Origin: BS150m-G50 sp964501185 [NCBI: uncultured Bacteroidia bacterium]
GTDB lineage: Bacteria; CAIWAD01; BS150m-G50
Direction: 5' to 3'
Length of the DNA stretch: 13,530 nucleotides
Assembly (NCBI GenBank): GCA_964501185.1
Contig: CAZCRT010000053.1
Span: 1-13,530 of the forward strand
The translations under genes and the position numbers were made by a program. Positions 7,526-13,530 of the stretch are shown piece after piece. Each line of letters opens with the position of its first letter. The first letter of the stretch is position 1. Under the pieces are notes generated by a model that worked only from the letters and a program-made list of their open reading frames with translations, was not told where the DNA came from and made no database searches.

Positions 7526-7590
7526 TTCATCCTCCCTTTTGAAGTGAGTTCACTAAAGAAGTTGTTCGAAAAACTATTGGAATCAGCTTT

Positions 7591-8625
7591 TTACAAATTC
7601 ATAATCTGTGATACAATGGCCAGAGCACGGTCGATAGCTGCCTCGTCTACAGCCAGGCTGGTGACAGCTCTAATCCTTGCCGGAGTGAGTGCCAGAACAA
7701 GCACACCCAGTTCCTGCAGCCGATCCACAACTGCTGCGGCTATCTGGTCCATAACGTCGAAATACACCATATTTGTTGATACCGAAGCGGGATCTATGCT
7801 CAACCCCGGTATTGAGGAGATTCCTTCTGCCAGTCTGCGTGCGTTGTTGTGATCTTCCACCAGCCGCTCCCGGTGATGGTCCATAGCATACATCGCGCCG
7901 GCAGCGATAATACCGGCCTGCCGCATCCCTCCTCCAAACTGCTTGCGAATATGGCGTGCCCGCTGAATCAGCTCGTCCCTGCCTGCCAGGACTGAACCAA
8001 CAGGTGCTCCCAGACCTTTCGAAAAACAGACACTCACACTGTCAAACCTGCTGCTGTACTCACTTTCAGCAATACCGGTAACCGCAGTGGCATTCCAGAG
8101 CCGGGCGCCGTCGAGATGCAAACGCATTTTGTTATCCCGGGCGGTCTGACAGACCGCATCAATCTGTTCCAGTGACCAGACTGTACCCCCACCACGGTTA
8201 TGTGTATTTTCCAGCGATAGCAGACGGGAACGGGGAAAATGGACATTTGTCTCCCGAATGGCGTTTTCAACAGCATCAGGTGTGAATATGCCCCGCTCCC
8301 CCGGCAGCAGATGACAGGTGAGCCCTGACAGCGCCGCTGCCGCACCAGCCTCATAGAGATAAATATGAGAGTTTTCTTCCAGCAGCAAGCCATCACCCGG
8401 GCGTGTATGGCAGCGAAGGGCTATCTGGTTGGCCATTGTTCCTGAAGGGACGAAAAGGGCTGCTTCCTTGCCGAGCAGCTCTGCAGTACGCTGCTCCAGT
8501 AAATTCACTGTTGGATCGTCTCCGAAAACATCGTCACCGACAGCAGCGTCGGCCATCGCTGTTCGCATCCCGGGGGATGGTTGTGTCACGGTATCGCTGC
8601 GCAGGTCGATAATCTGGTCGGTCAC
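7591..8625 (-). CDS. ltaE: Low-specificity L-threonine aldolase (PLP enzyme)
   Basis: The 344-residue protein (E. coli LtaE has 333) is a fold-type I PLP enzyme that cleaves L-threonine or L-allo-threonine to glycine and acetaldehyde in the cytoplasm. Visible hallmarks in order are [19 protein letters not shown] (6-24), [15 protein letters not shown] (30-44), the phosphate-binding SGTMANQ (61-67), the cofactor-stacking His in ENSH (His87), [10 protein letters not shown] (170-179; Asp172 for the pyridine nitrogen), and [11 protein letters not shown], with Lys203 as the Schiff-base lysine. FGGGMRQAG follows at 230-238. The start is GTG at 8625-8623 with GAGG five bases upstream; the conserved N-terminal DLRSDT supports it. 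It is the only clear central-metabolism enzyme in a stretch of exported proteins, so its place here seems unrelated to its neighbours. Confidence 0.96.
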   Translation of the reverse strand: MTDQIIDLRSDTVTQPSPGMRTAMADAAVGDDVFGDDPTVNLLEQRTAELLGKEAALFVPSGTMANQIALRCHTRPGDGLLLEENSHIYLYEAGAAAALSGLTCHLLPGERGIFTPDAVENAIRETNVHFPRSRLLSLENTHNRGGGTVWSLEQIDAVCQTARDNKMRLHLDGARLWNATAVTGIAESEYSSRFDSVSVCFSKGLGAPVGSVLAGRDELIQRARHIRKQFGGGMRQAGIIAAGAMYAMDHHRERLVEDHNNARRLAEGISSIPGLSIDPASVSTNMVYFDVMDQIAAAVVDRLQELGVLVLALTPARIRAVTSLAVDEAAIDRALAIVSQIMNL

Positions 8626-8961
8626 TTTTACCTCGTAATATTGGCTACTCTAAAATACAAATTTCCTGCTCTATAGTATTACTATAAACAAATGATCACC
8701 ACAGAATAACTGCTTAACTAACAGCTGAAGCGACCAGTGAGACACCGTATCAATTTATTCTCGATTGATTTTTCTCTGGTCGAGACGATGGGCTGAACTG
8801 TGCCTGTCAATTATAGAGGCCATTATTATCAGCATCGGATAAAACCTGAGTGACCGGGTTGTCAGCGGAATTTGTGATACAAATCAGATTTACATCTAAA
8901 CATAAGCTTTGTGGAGATAAACAGAGTTTGAATAGCAGCTCTGGCATGCATCTGTCGACAA
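8626..8961. other. Intergenic region upstream of the threonine aldolase gene
   Basis: These 336 bases have no credible ORF. They hold the aldolase promoter region, with a near-perfect dyad, TATAGTA-T-TACTATA, at 8672-8686. They also hold an imperfect long hairpin, CGACCAG at 8731-8737 with CTGGTCG at 8776-8782. No terminator with a T run is visible for the gene ending at 8962, so transcription from that unit may read into this stretch. Confidence 0.5.
8672..8686. promoter_or_regulatory. 15-bp dyad upstream of threonine aldolase, possible operator
   Basis: TATAGTA and TACTATA are exact reverse complements around a single T. The dyad lies 47-61 bases upstream of the GTG start, where a promoter and operator would sit. 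AT-rich dyads are frequent by chance, and TATAGT may simply be part of a -10 box. Confidence 0.3.
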
Positions 8962-10143
8962 TTATGGAGTGACGGTTCGGCATATTCGAAAACCACCATC
9001 GTCATCAGCAGAATTAGGATCGACTACACCGCGATAGGCGGCCGGCAGGTATGAACCACCAAAGCTCCAGCTGCCACCCCGTAGAATTCGTCCATAGCTG
9101 CCGTCAGGACCGAGTGGATCAATCTGTGGCATTGAGCTGTAATCCCCATACCAGTCACCACACCACTCCCACAGATTGCCGGCAAGATCAGATACCCCCA
9201 GAGTGCTGATACCGTCCGGGCAGGAGCCAACCGGTGCTGTCCAGCCAACACAGTATTGATAGGGTTGTGAGGACTGATCATAGTAGTTGGCCAGGTTGCA
9301 GGCGGGTTCAGCACTACCCCAGCAGTAAGTACGATCATCAGGGTAACAGGCAGCATACTCCCACTCCGCCTCAGTCGGCAGACGGAATCCCGCAGCATTA
9401 TAAGGATTATGCTCTGCTGTCTGTTCCCAGTTACCCAGATAGAACGGTGTCAAACCTGCTATTTCACTTTGCCAGTCGCAGTAGCAGGCGGCACCGTACC
9501 AGGATACCTCCTTCACCGGATGATGTGCGGGATCGTACCCATCCGGGTAAGCCTGCTGTGCTTCAAAGCCCGGTGATTCCCGCAGCTCAAACAGGCCGTC
9601 AGCAAAGCTCAGCTCACAATCGTCGTCGTCCAGATCCAGCAGCTCAAAGCCATATGCTTCAACGGTAGTGCTGCTGGCGGTCAGGTAATCCTGATCATAA
9701 GCCCACTGTACCGCCTCCAGGTATTGCTGGTTGTTAACCTCCTGCAATCCCAGATAGAAGTCATGGGTCAGTGTGACCTGATGTTCCGGTGTTGCCACCC
9801 CGCTCTGCCCCATGGTGAAACTGCCGGCAGGTACCATGGTGAATCCCGGCGGAGCAGTAAGGCTGTCCAGTGCGACAAGGTAGTAAAACTGCTGACCAGC
9901 GGCTGTGATGAACCAGGGGGAGTGCTCGACAATTTCCAGCAGCTCACCGGCGGCATAGGGATCACCACCGCGACCGTAGAGGGCGTAACTGTCCGCGCCA
10001 TCAACCTCCTGCCAGCTGAGTATCACATTGACCGAATCACCGGCCTGTTCACAGTACAGCTGCAACTGTGGTGCATCCAGCGCCAGCAGCGGCTGGGTTA
10101 AAAACGGTATTGTCAGTGTCAGCAGCAGCTTTTTCAGAATCAC
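8962..10143 (-). CDS. Exported SUMF1/FGE-fold protein lacking the catalytic cysteines
   Basis: The 393-residue protein has a signal peptide (residues 1 to about 22) and a fibronectin III-like domain (about 24-96; VNVILSWQEVDGADSYALYGR). The SUMF1/formylglycine-generating-enzyme fold spans about 100-390: FTMVPAGSFTMGQ (101-113), HHPVKEVSWYGAACYCDW (207-224), FRLPTEAEWEYAA (253-265), DLAGNLWEWCGDWY (319-332), RILRGGSWSFGGSYLPAAYR (352-371) and GGFRICR (383-389). In true formylglycine-generating enzymes the GGSF segment is followed by two active cysteines; here the same place reads GGSWSFGGSYL, without Cys. It is therefore probably a non-enzymatic or lectin-like member, as many bacterial secreted ones are. 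The start is GTG with AGGA close upstream, so the exact start is less sure. It lies 29 bases after the propeller lipoprotein gene, probably in one operon. Confidence 0.85.
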   Translation of the reverse strand: MILKKLLLTLTIPFLTQPLLALDAPQLQLYCEQAGDSVNVILSWQEVDGADSYALYGRGGDPYAAGELLEIVEHSPWFITAAGQQFYYLVALDSLTAPPGFTMVPAGSFTMGQSGVATPEHQVTLTHDFYLGLQEVNNQQYLEAVQWAYDQDYLTASSTTVEAYGFELLDLDDDDCELSFADGLFELRESPGFEAQQAYPDGYDPAHHPVKEVSWYGAACYCDWQSEIAGLTPFYLGNWEQTAEHNPYNAAGFRLPTEAEWEYAACYPDDRTYCWGSAEPACNLANYYDQSSQPYQYCVGWTAPVGSCPDGISTLGVSDLAGNLWEWCGDWYGDYSSMPQIDPLGPDGSYGRILRGGSWSFGGSYLPAAYRGVVDPNSADDDGGFRICRTVTP

Positions 10144-10172
10144 CTCTTCCTGTCTGATCTGCGCCTCTCCAG

Positions 10173-11831
10173 CTAGTTCACAATCCCATCTGCATCGGTT
10201 TTGATCAGAATTGGCATCTCACCCTGCTGATAGGCAGTACCACCAATGACAAAACCACCCTCGGCCGTCTGCTGTCCTGAGCTTCCAGCACTATGCGTAT
10301 ATCCAGTGTGCGTCATTTCCCAGACTGGATCGCCGGATGTTGAAACCTTCATCCACCAGGCCACACCATCCGTGTAACCTGTAAGAAACCAGCAGCCATC
10401 CTGCGTGTGGCTGAGGGAGCGAAAGCCGTTAGAGCCAGCCAGATTGTTGTAGGTCCGGTGCCAGAGCAGGTTCCCATCTGCATCCACTTTCAGCAGCAAC
10501 GCTTCTCCTGACGAATAAGAGATATCTTTCTGCCCCGCCACTGTAAATCCACCTTCAACTGTCTGTATTACACAGTATCCTCTTTCGTCGGCACCTGCAT
10601 TATAGCTCTGAACCCACTCCAGATCACCCTCTGTATCGGTTTTAACCAGCAGGATATCCCGGTTTTCCTCCTCGCCACTGGTAAGCGATCCGAGTATAAC
10701 ATATCCCCGGTCGGAAGTCTGCCGGATGAACCTCAGGTAACCTGGATCACTGCTGTTCAGCTCGCTGGTCCACTGAATTGCTCCCTGCCCGTTGCATTTA
10801 ATCAGATTGTATGAGCCATACCAGTTGATCTGTTGAAGTACTATGTAGCCGCCATCGTCGGTCAGATCGATGGAACATCCGGATACAGCCTCATTCACCC
10901 AGATCAGTTCACCACATTCATCTGTTTTCCGAAGACAGTCGCCAAGAAGAATAAATCCCCCATCAAGGGTCTGCCTGACAACTACACCAAAAAAAGATGG
11001 AGGTGCGTAGTAATCAGACAGCCATCTCCAGAGCTCATTGCCGGCAGCATCCGTTTTCAACAGCCAGCTGCCACCCCACGGTCCTGCATAACCCGCTCCA
11101 GCCATTATGTACCCACCGTCGAAAATCTGCTCTATGGAACATAACTCGCCTGCATCGAATATATTGTAGGTCCGTACAAACCGGATATCCGGATCAGCCT
11201 TCTGAATATTACTCCTGGTAGCCAGTCCATCGCTGTCAGTCACCTCCAGCTGGTAATATCGGTTGCGCCCCTCATACCCGACGGTGAAAACTGTATCCTC
11301 CCGCACGGTAGCAGTGTGAATCTGATGGCCCCACCTCATGTCCGGTTCCCCCGATTCGTAGAGGGTGTAGCTCGCGAAGTCGAGATCGCGACTGGCTTTC
11401 CAGTAGATGGTAAAGGTTTCATGCTCGGCTCGATAGCGGGGAGGCAGCAGCCAGGCCTGATGAGGATCAATGCCGCTGTTGTCGAGTGTCAGCAGCAGGG
11501 GATCAGACCGGTCATAGTTACCTGCATGGTCCCAGGCTCTGATGATGACTTCGTACTCCAGGCCGGACTCATATTCGAAGGTCTGCCATCGACATTGCCA
11601 GGGAGAAGTGTCAGCTGTGAAATGGACAGTGCCATCAACCAGCAGCTCCACCCGGTCAATACCGATGTTGTCCACTGCTTCGGTGACGAAGCACACTGCA
11701 CCGGCGACGGTTTCACCAGTGGTGGGGCTGATAACGGTCAGCTGTGGCGGGAAGCCATCCTCCCCCTCCAGCTCGCACCCGCTGAAAACCAATATCAGGC
11801 TGAGCATGAAAAGTATGGTTAGTTTACGCAT
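10173..11831 (-). CDS. Lipoprotein with Ig-like domain and seven propeller-like repeats
   Basis: I chose ATG 11831 (552 residues) over the in-frame ATG at 11843, because the GGAGG that serves as its ribosome binding site lies inside the longer reading, five bases from 11831. Residues 1-18 are a lipoprotein signal ending in LVFSGC with Cys19 as the lipid anchor. Residues about 28-115 resemble a bacterial Ig-like domain (PPQLTVISPTTGETVAG, VDNIGIDRVELLVDG), and about 125-215 resemble a fibronectin III-like domain. From about 230 to the end run seven repeats of roughly 36-52 residues with the pattern DGGY-x-hydrophobic-x-G, then LLKTDAxGxxxW. These are consistent with a seven-bladed beta-propeller; the second repeat is short. 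There is no type IX sorting domain, which fits a lipid anchor. Function unknown; surface binding is plausible. Confidence 0.85.
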   Translation of the reverse strand: MRKLTILFMLSLILVFSGCELEGEDGFPPQLTVISPTTGETVAGAVCFVTEAVDNIGIDRVELLVDGTVHFTADTSPWQCRWQTFEYESGLEYEVIIRAWDHAGNYDRSDPLLLTLDNSGIDPHQAWLLPPRYRAEHETFTIYWKASRDLDFASYTLYESGEPDMRWGHQIHTATVREDTVFTVGYEGRNRYYQLEVTDSDGLATRSNIQKADPDIRFVRTYNIFDAGELCSIEQIFDGGYIMAGAGYAGPWGGSWLLKTDAAGNELWRWLSDYYAPPSFFGVVVRQTLDGGFILLGDCLRKTDECGELIWVNEAVSGCSIDLTDDGGYIVLQQINWYGSYNLIKCNGQGAIQWTSELNSSDPGYLRFIRQTSDRGYVILGSLTSGEEENRDILLVKTDTEGDLEWVQSYNAGADERGYCVIQTVEGGFTVAGQKDISYSSGEALLLKVDADGNLLWHRTYNNLAGSNGFRSLSHTQDGCWFLTGYTDGVAWWMKVSTSGDPVWEMTHTGYTHSAGSSGQQTAEGGFVIGGTAYQQGEMPILIKTDADGIVN

Positions 11832-11916
11832 ATCCACCTCCATCAGAATCTGTATTCAAATGAACAGAATGCAATATCCAATCAGTAGAACTCAAGGGGT
11901 GTACAAGTAGAAACCG

Positions 11917-12972
11917 TTACTTAATCAGTAACAGTTTCTGTGACAGCGCTGTCTGTCCCGGCGCTATCATCCGTACCAGATAAACACCACTGGCAAGTCC
12001 GCTACCGTCGAATGTGAACTGCTGCTCACCCGCTGTGTAGCTGCCATCGGCGAGTGTGGCTACCAGGCGGCCATTGAGGTCATATGCCTGTAATAGAAGC
12101 TCAGTGGGATATGCCAGTTGTACCGGAATCTGAGTAGATGGATTAAATGGATTTGGGTAAGGGGCGCCCATTGTAATCGTAGTTGGAATAATCACAGGCA
12201 GGTTGGGCGGCACTGCTTCACTGATTTCGGTCAGTCTGCTGAATTTTCCCATAGTAAAATTCTCATCCGGTTCGTTCTGTTGCGAATCGATGAATACGAT
12301 GCCACCATAATCCGGCACCATCCACTGGTACATCCATTCGGTGCTGACTTCACCCGGTTCTCCATCTTCATAGTCTGTTGATTCGGAAAACTGCTGTAAC
12401 CTCAGGCAGGCGTAAGTTCCCAGGTAATCGGTTACAGTTCCCCAGGCATCGACATTGAAATCGGCGTCAGTGACAGATGCAATCTCCCCTTCGAAATCAT
12501 AAGCTGTGAAAGTAACCGACCAGCTGCTGCCATATTCCAGTGGCAATTCGATGACAGGGCCAGTTGATTCATAGTGTCCGGTAAATCCGTACTCCTGCTC
12601 AACTATCCAGTAGCCGATACCGATCATCCAGAATCCATCTGTGGTCAGATTGTAATACCAGTAAAGCACATATGCCCCGTTATCCTGCTCAATAGCACGA
12701 CAGCAGTTGGCATCCGGAAATTCATCACCCTGCGGTGTGTCCGCCGGATCAACCCAGAGACCGGTGTCGCTCCATTCGGTAACCATGGCACTGTAGTTCC
12801 AGCTCTGCCCCGGGCCGGGTGAACCGAGATCAACAGGTGTATCATGGTCTGTGGATTCATGTGTGTCGCTTATGCCAGGTTGAACCGGCATATCACCACT
12901 GTAGATGGTAATCTGTGCATTTAGCAACGCCGGTACAACAAACAGGGAAACTGTAATTAACAGAGATCGCAT
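11917..12972 (-). CDS. Secreted protein of unknown function with type IX sorting domain
   Basis: ATG 12972 (351 residues) is preferred to an in-frame GTG two codons upstream: the GGAGG sits five bases from the ATG. Residues 1-19 are a signal peptide (cleavage likely at LNA/Q). The mature part, to about residue 250, has many aromatic residues and short beta strands: GPGQSWNYSAM near 53, and PLEYGSSWSVTFTAYDF near 144. I recognise no named domain in it, although similar stretches are common in sorting-domain proteins of these phyla. Residues about 268-351 are the sorting domain (PYPNPFNPSTQIPVQL to SQKLLLIK), the most diverged of the four in the window. It is first in a probable three-gene unit, with the propeller lipoprotein 85 bases and the SUMF1-fold protein further downstream, and is divergent from the selenoprotein gene. 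Confidence 0.85.
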   Translation of the reverse strand: MRSLLITVSLFVVPALLNAQITIYSGDMPVQPGISDTHESTDHDTPVDLGSPGPGQSWNYSAMVTEWSDTGLWVDPADTPQGDEFPDANCCRAIEQDNGAYVLYWYYNLTTDGFWMIGIGYWIVEQEYGFTGHYESTGPVIELPLEYGSSWSVTFTAYDFEGEIASVTDADFNVDAWGTVTDYLGTYACLRLQQFSESTDYEDGEPGEVSTEWMYQWMVPDYGGIVFIDSQQNEPDENFTMGKFSRLTEISEAVPPNLPVIIPTTITMGAPYPNPFNPSTQIPVQLAYPTELLLQAYDLNGRLVATLADGSYTAGEQQFTFDGSGLASGVYLVRMIAPGQTALSQKLLLIK

Positions 12973-13251
12973 ATCCACCTCCGAATATTGGTGTAATCAG
13001 TTTTAATAACCTGCACCACCTCGTTAATATACGGATAATAGTACAGTTATTGTACTATAAAGTTACTGAATCTAACTGTGATGTAATGGTGATACTATGG
13101 AATTACGGGGTGATAACTGCTGATTTGCCACTACCTGTTTCTGGTACGAATATTGCGTGATTCATCGTTCAGCCTAAGCTACTATGTTGCTATTTATAGA
13201 GATGGCATAACTGGCAGGAAAAACCACTGAGAAAACCTTCGGGAGGTAATA
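12973..13251. promoter_or_regulatory. Divergent promoter region with an 8-bp-arm dyad at 13038-13058
   Basis: This 279-base region separates the sorting-domain protein gene (-) from the selenoprotein gene (+). The dyad has arms ATAGTACA (13038-13045) and TGTACTAT (13051-13058) around GTTAT. It sits 66-86 bases upstream of the minus-strand start and about 190-210 bases upstream of the plus-strand start. No convincing -35/-10 pair could be settled for either gene. Confidence 0.4.
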
Positions 13252-13530
13252 ATGAAACGCACACTAATGTTAATTCTTACAAGCTTCAGCCTGACAACTG
13301 CAGCCCTGGCCACCCAGACGAATGTCGTGGCCGAAGTATTCAGCGCGACCTGGTGAGGCAGCTGTCCTACAGCAAGGTCCTTGCTGCAACAGCTTGACAA
13401 CGAATACGGTGACGCAGAATTGATCCCTATCGTCTGGGATACTGATGACCAGTTTGGCGACCCCCGCTACTCCTGGTACCCCGGTAACGGTTATGTCCCC
13501 TGGATCATATTCGGTGGTACTATTGAACCT
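13252..13530 (+). CDS. Exported thioredoxin-like selenoprotein (Sec-Gly-Ser-Cys), 5' part, runs off the right edge
   Basis: ATG 13252 follows GGAGG with a five-base gap. Residues 1-20 form a signal peptide (MKRTLMLIL..., cleavage likely after ALA). The mature protein begins TQTNVVAEVFSATW. Codon 35 is TGA (13354-13356), followed in frame by GSCPTARSLLQQLDNEYG. The TGA sits exactly where thioredoxin-fold proteins have the first Cys of W-C-x-x-C, giving U35-G-S-C38. The frame then stays open for 58 more codons to the edge. They look like the rest of the fold: strand AELIPIVWDT, and GYVPWIIFGG with Pro83 at the conserved cis-proline position. A SECIS-like hairpin directly follows the TGA. I therefore read TGA as selenocysteine; a nonsense mutation is the main alternative. 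As an exported protein it would act in periplasmic or extracellular thiol or peroxide chemistry (inference). The C-terminus, possibly a sorting domain, is not seen. Confidence 0.82.
13354..13394 (+). promoter_or_regulatory. UGA selenocysteine codon with bacterial SECIS-like hairpin
   Basis: After TGA (13354-13356), the lower stem AGCTGT (13360-13365) pairs with ACAGCT (13389-13394). An internal loop follows (CCTA opposite CA), then the upper stem CAGCAAG (13370-13376) pairs with CTTGCTG (13380-13386). The tip holds GGUC. In E. coli fdhF the SelB-recognised apical loop also carries GGUC, 18 bases after the UGA by my recollection of that sequence; here it is 19. The structure lies inside the coding sequence, as bacterial SECIS elements do. 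Confidence 0.8.

Noticed and set aside
7543-7554. AGTGAGTTCACT near-palindrome upstream of the LamG-like gene as operator
   Set aside because: The arms are only five bases long and the site lies about 18 bases from the start codon, beside the ribosome binding site. Chance is a sufficient explanation.
8731-8782. Imperfect hairpin CGACCAG...CTGGTCG as a small RNA or terminator
   Set aside because: The 38-base gap between the arms pairs only weakly and there is no T run after it. A regulatory role cannot be supported.
13354-13356. TGA as a nonsense mutation making a pseudogene
   Set aside because: The TGA falls exactly on the redox Cys position and is followed by a SECIS-like hairpin with correct apical bases and distance, and the frame beyond is intact. 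Not fully excluded without orthologues.
13354-13356. Alternative genetic code with UGA as Trp or Gly
   Set aside because: No other gene here contains an internal TGA, including several of 350-660 codons, and Trp and Gly are coded by standard codons throughout.
13194-13400. 68-codon minus-strand ORF opposite the selenoprotein start
   Set aside because: It is antisense to a frame with signal peptide and thioredoxin motif, and shows no features of its own.

Overview
The window reads as a chromosomal segment of a bacterium from the FCB (Fibrobacterota-Chlorobiota-Bacteroidota) side of the tree or a related candidate phylum. The main reason is that four encoded proteins (genes at 3231, 5546, 7525- and 12972-) end in the same roughly 80-residue C-terminal module, with [16 protein letters not shown] starts, a GVYFYEL-like core and a KMVLVK-like end. 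This is the type A sorting domain of type IX secretion cargo. I cannot name the species. There are no RNA genes, insertion sequences or CRISPR arrays that I can see.

Layout. 1-947 (-): 5' part of a CBM9-like/DUF5916 outer-membrane protein that runs off the left edge. 1284-2883 (+): an MscS-type mechanosensitive channel followed by a DUF481 beta-barrel protein and a strong terminator, which looks like an osmotic-adaptation pair. 3231-6355 (+): two secreted proteins, one with four PPC-like repeats and one 'choice-of-anchor V' protein with a CxxCH motif. They share not only the sorting domain but also a 56-bp structured element in the 3' untranslated region. 6596-8625 (-): a LamG-like secreted protein downstream of a threonine aldolase, the only clear metabolic enzyme. 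8962-12972 (-): a probable three-gene unit of exported proteins, comprising a sorting-domain protein, a lipoprotein with seven propeller-like repeats, and a SUMF1-fold protein lacking the catalytic cysteines of formylglycine-generating enzyme. 13252-end (+): a divergent gene that runs off the right edge.

The most exciting item is this last gene. It has a clean ribosome binding site and signal peptide, then an in-frame TGA in the sequence Ala-Thr-Trp-(TGA)-Gly-Ser-Cys-Pro. That is exactly the thioredoxin active-site CxxC position, and the frame stays open and thioredoxin-like to the window end. Just after the TGA the DNA folds into a two-part hairpin with GGUC at the tip, at nearly the same distance from the UGA as in the E. 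coli fdhF SECIS element. I read it as an exported selenoprotein with a Sec-Gly-Ser-Cys redox site, which ordinary ORF calling splits and misses. None of the nine complete genes here uses TGA as its stop.

Taken together the region is a cell-surface and secretion island: outer-membrane barrels, a membrane tension valve, secreted adhesive or lectin-like proteins and a predicted exported redox selenoprotein. How the secreted proteins cooperate cannot be told from the sequence.
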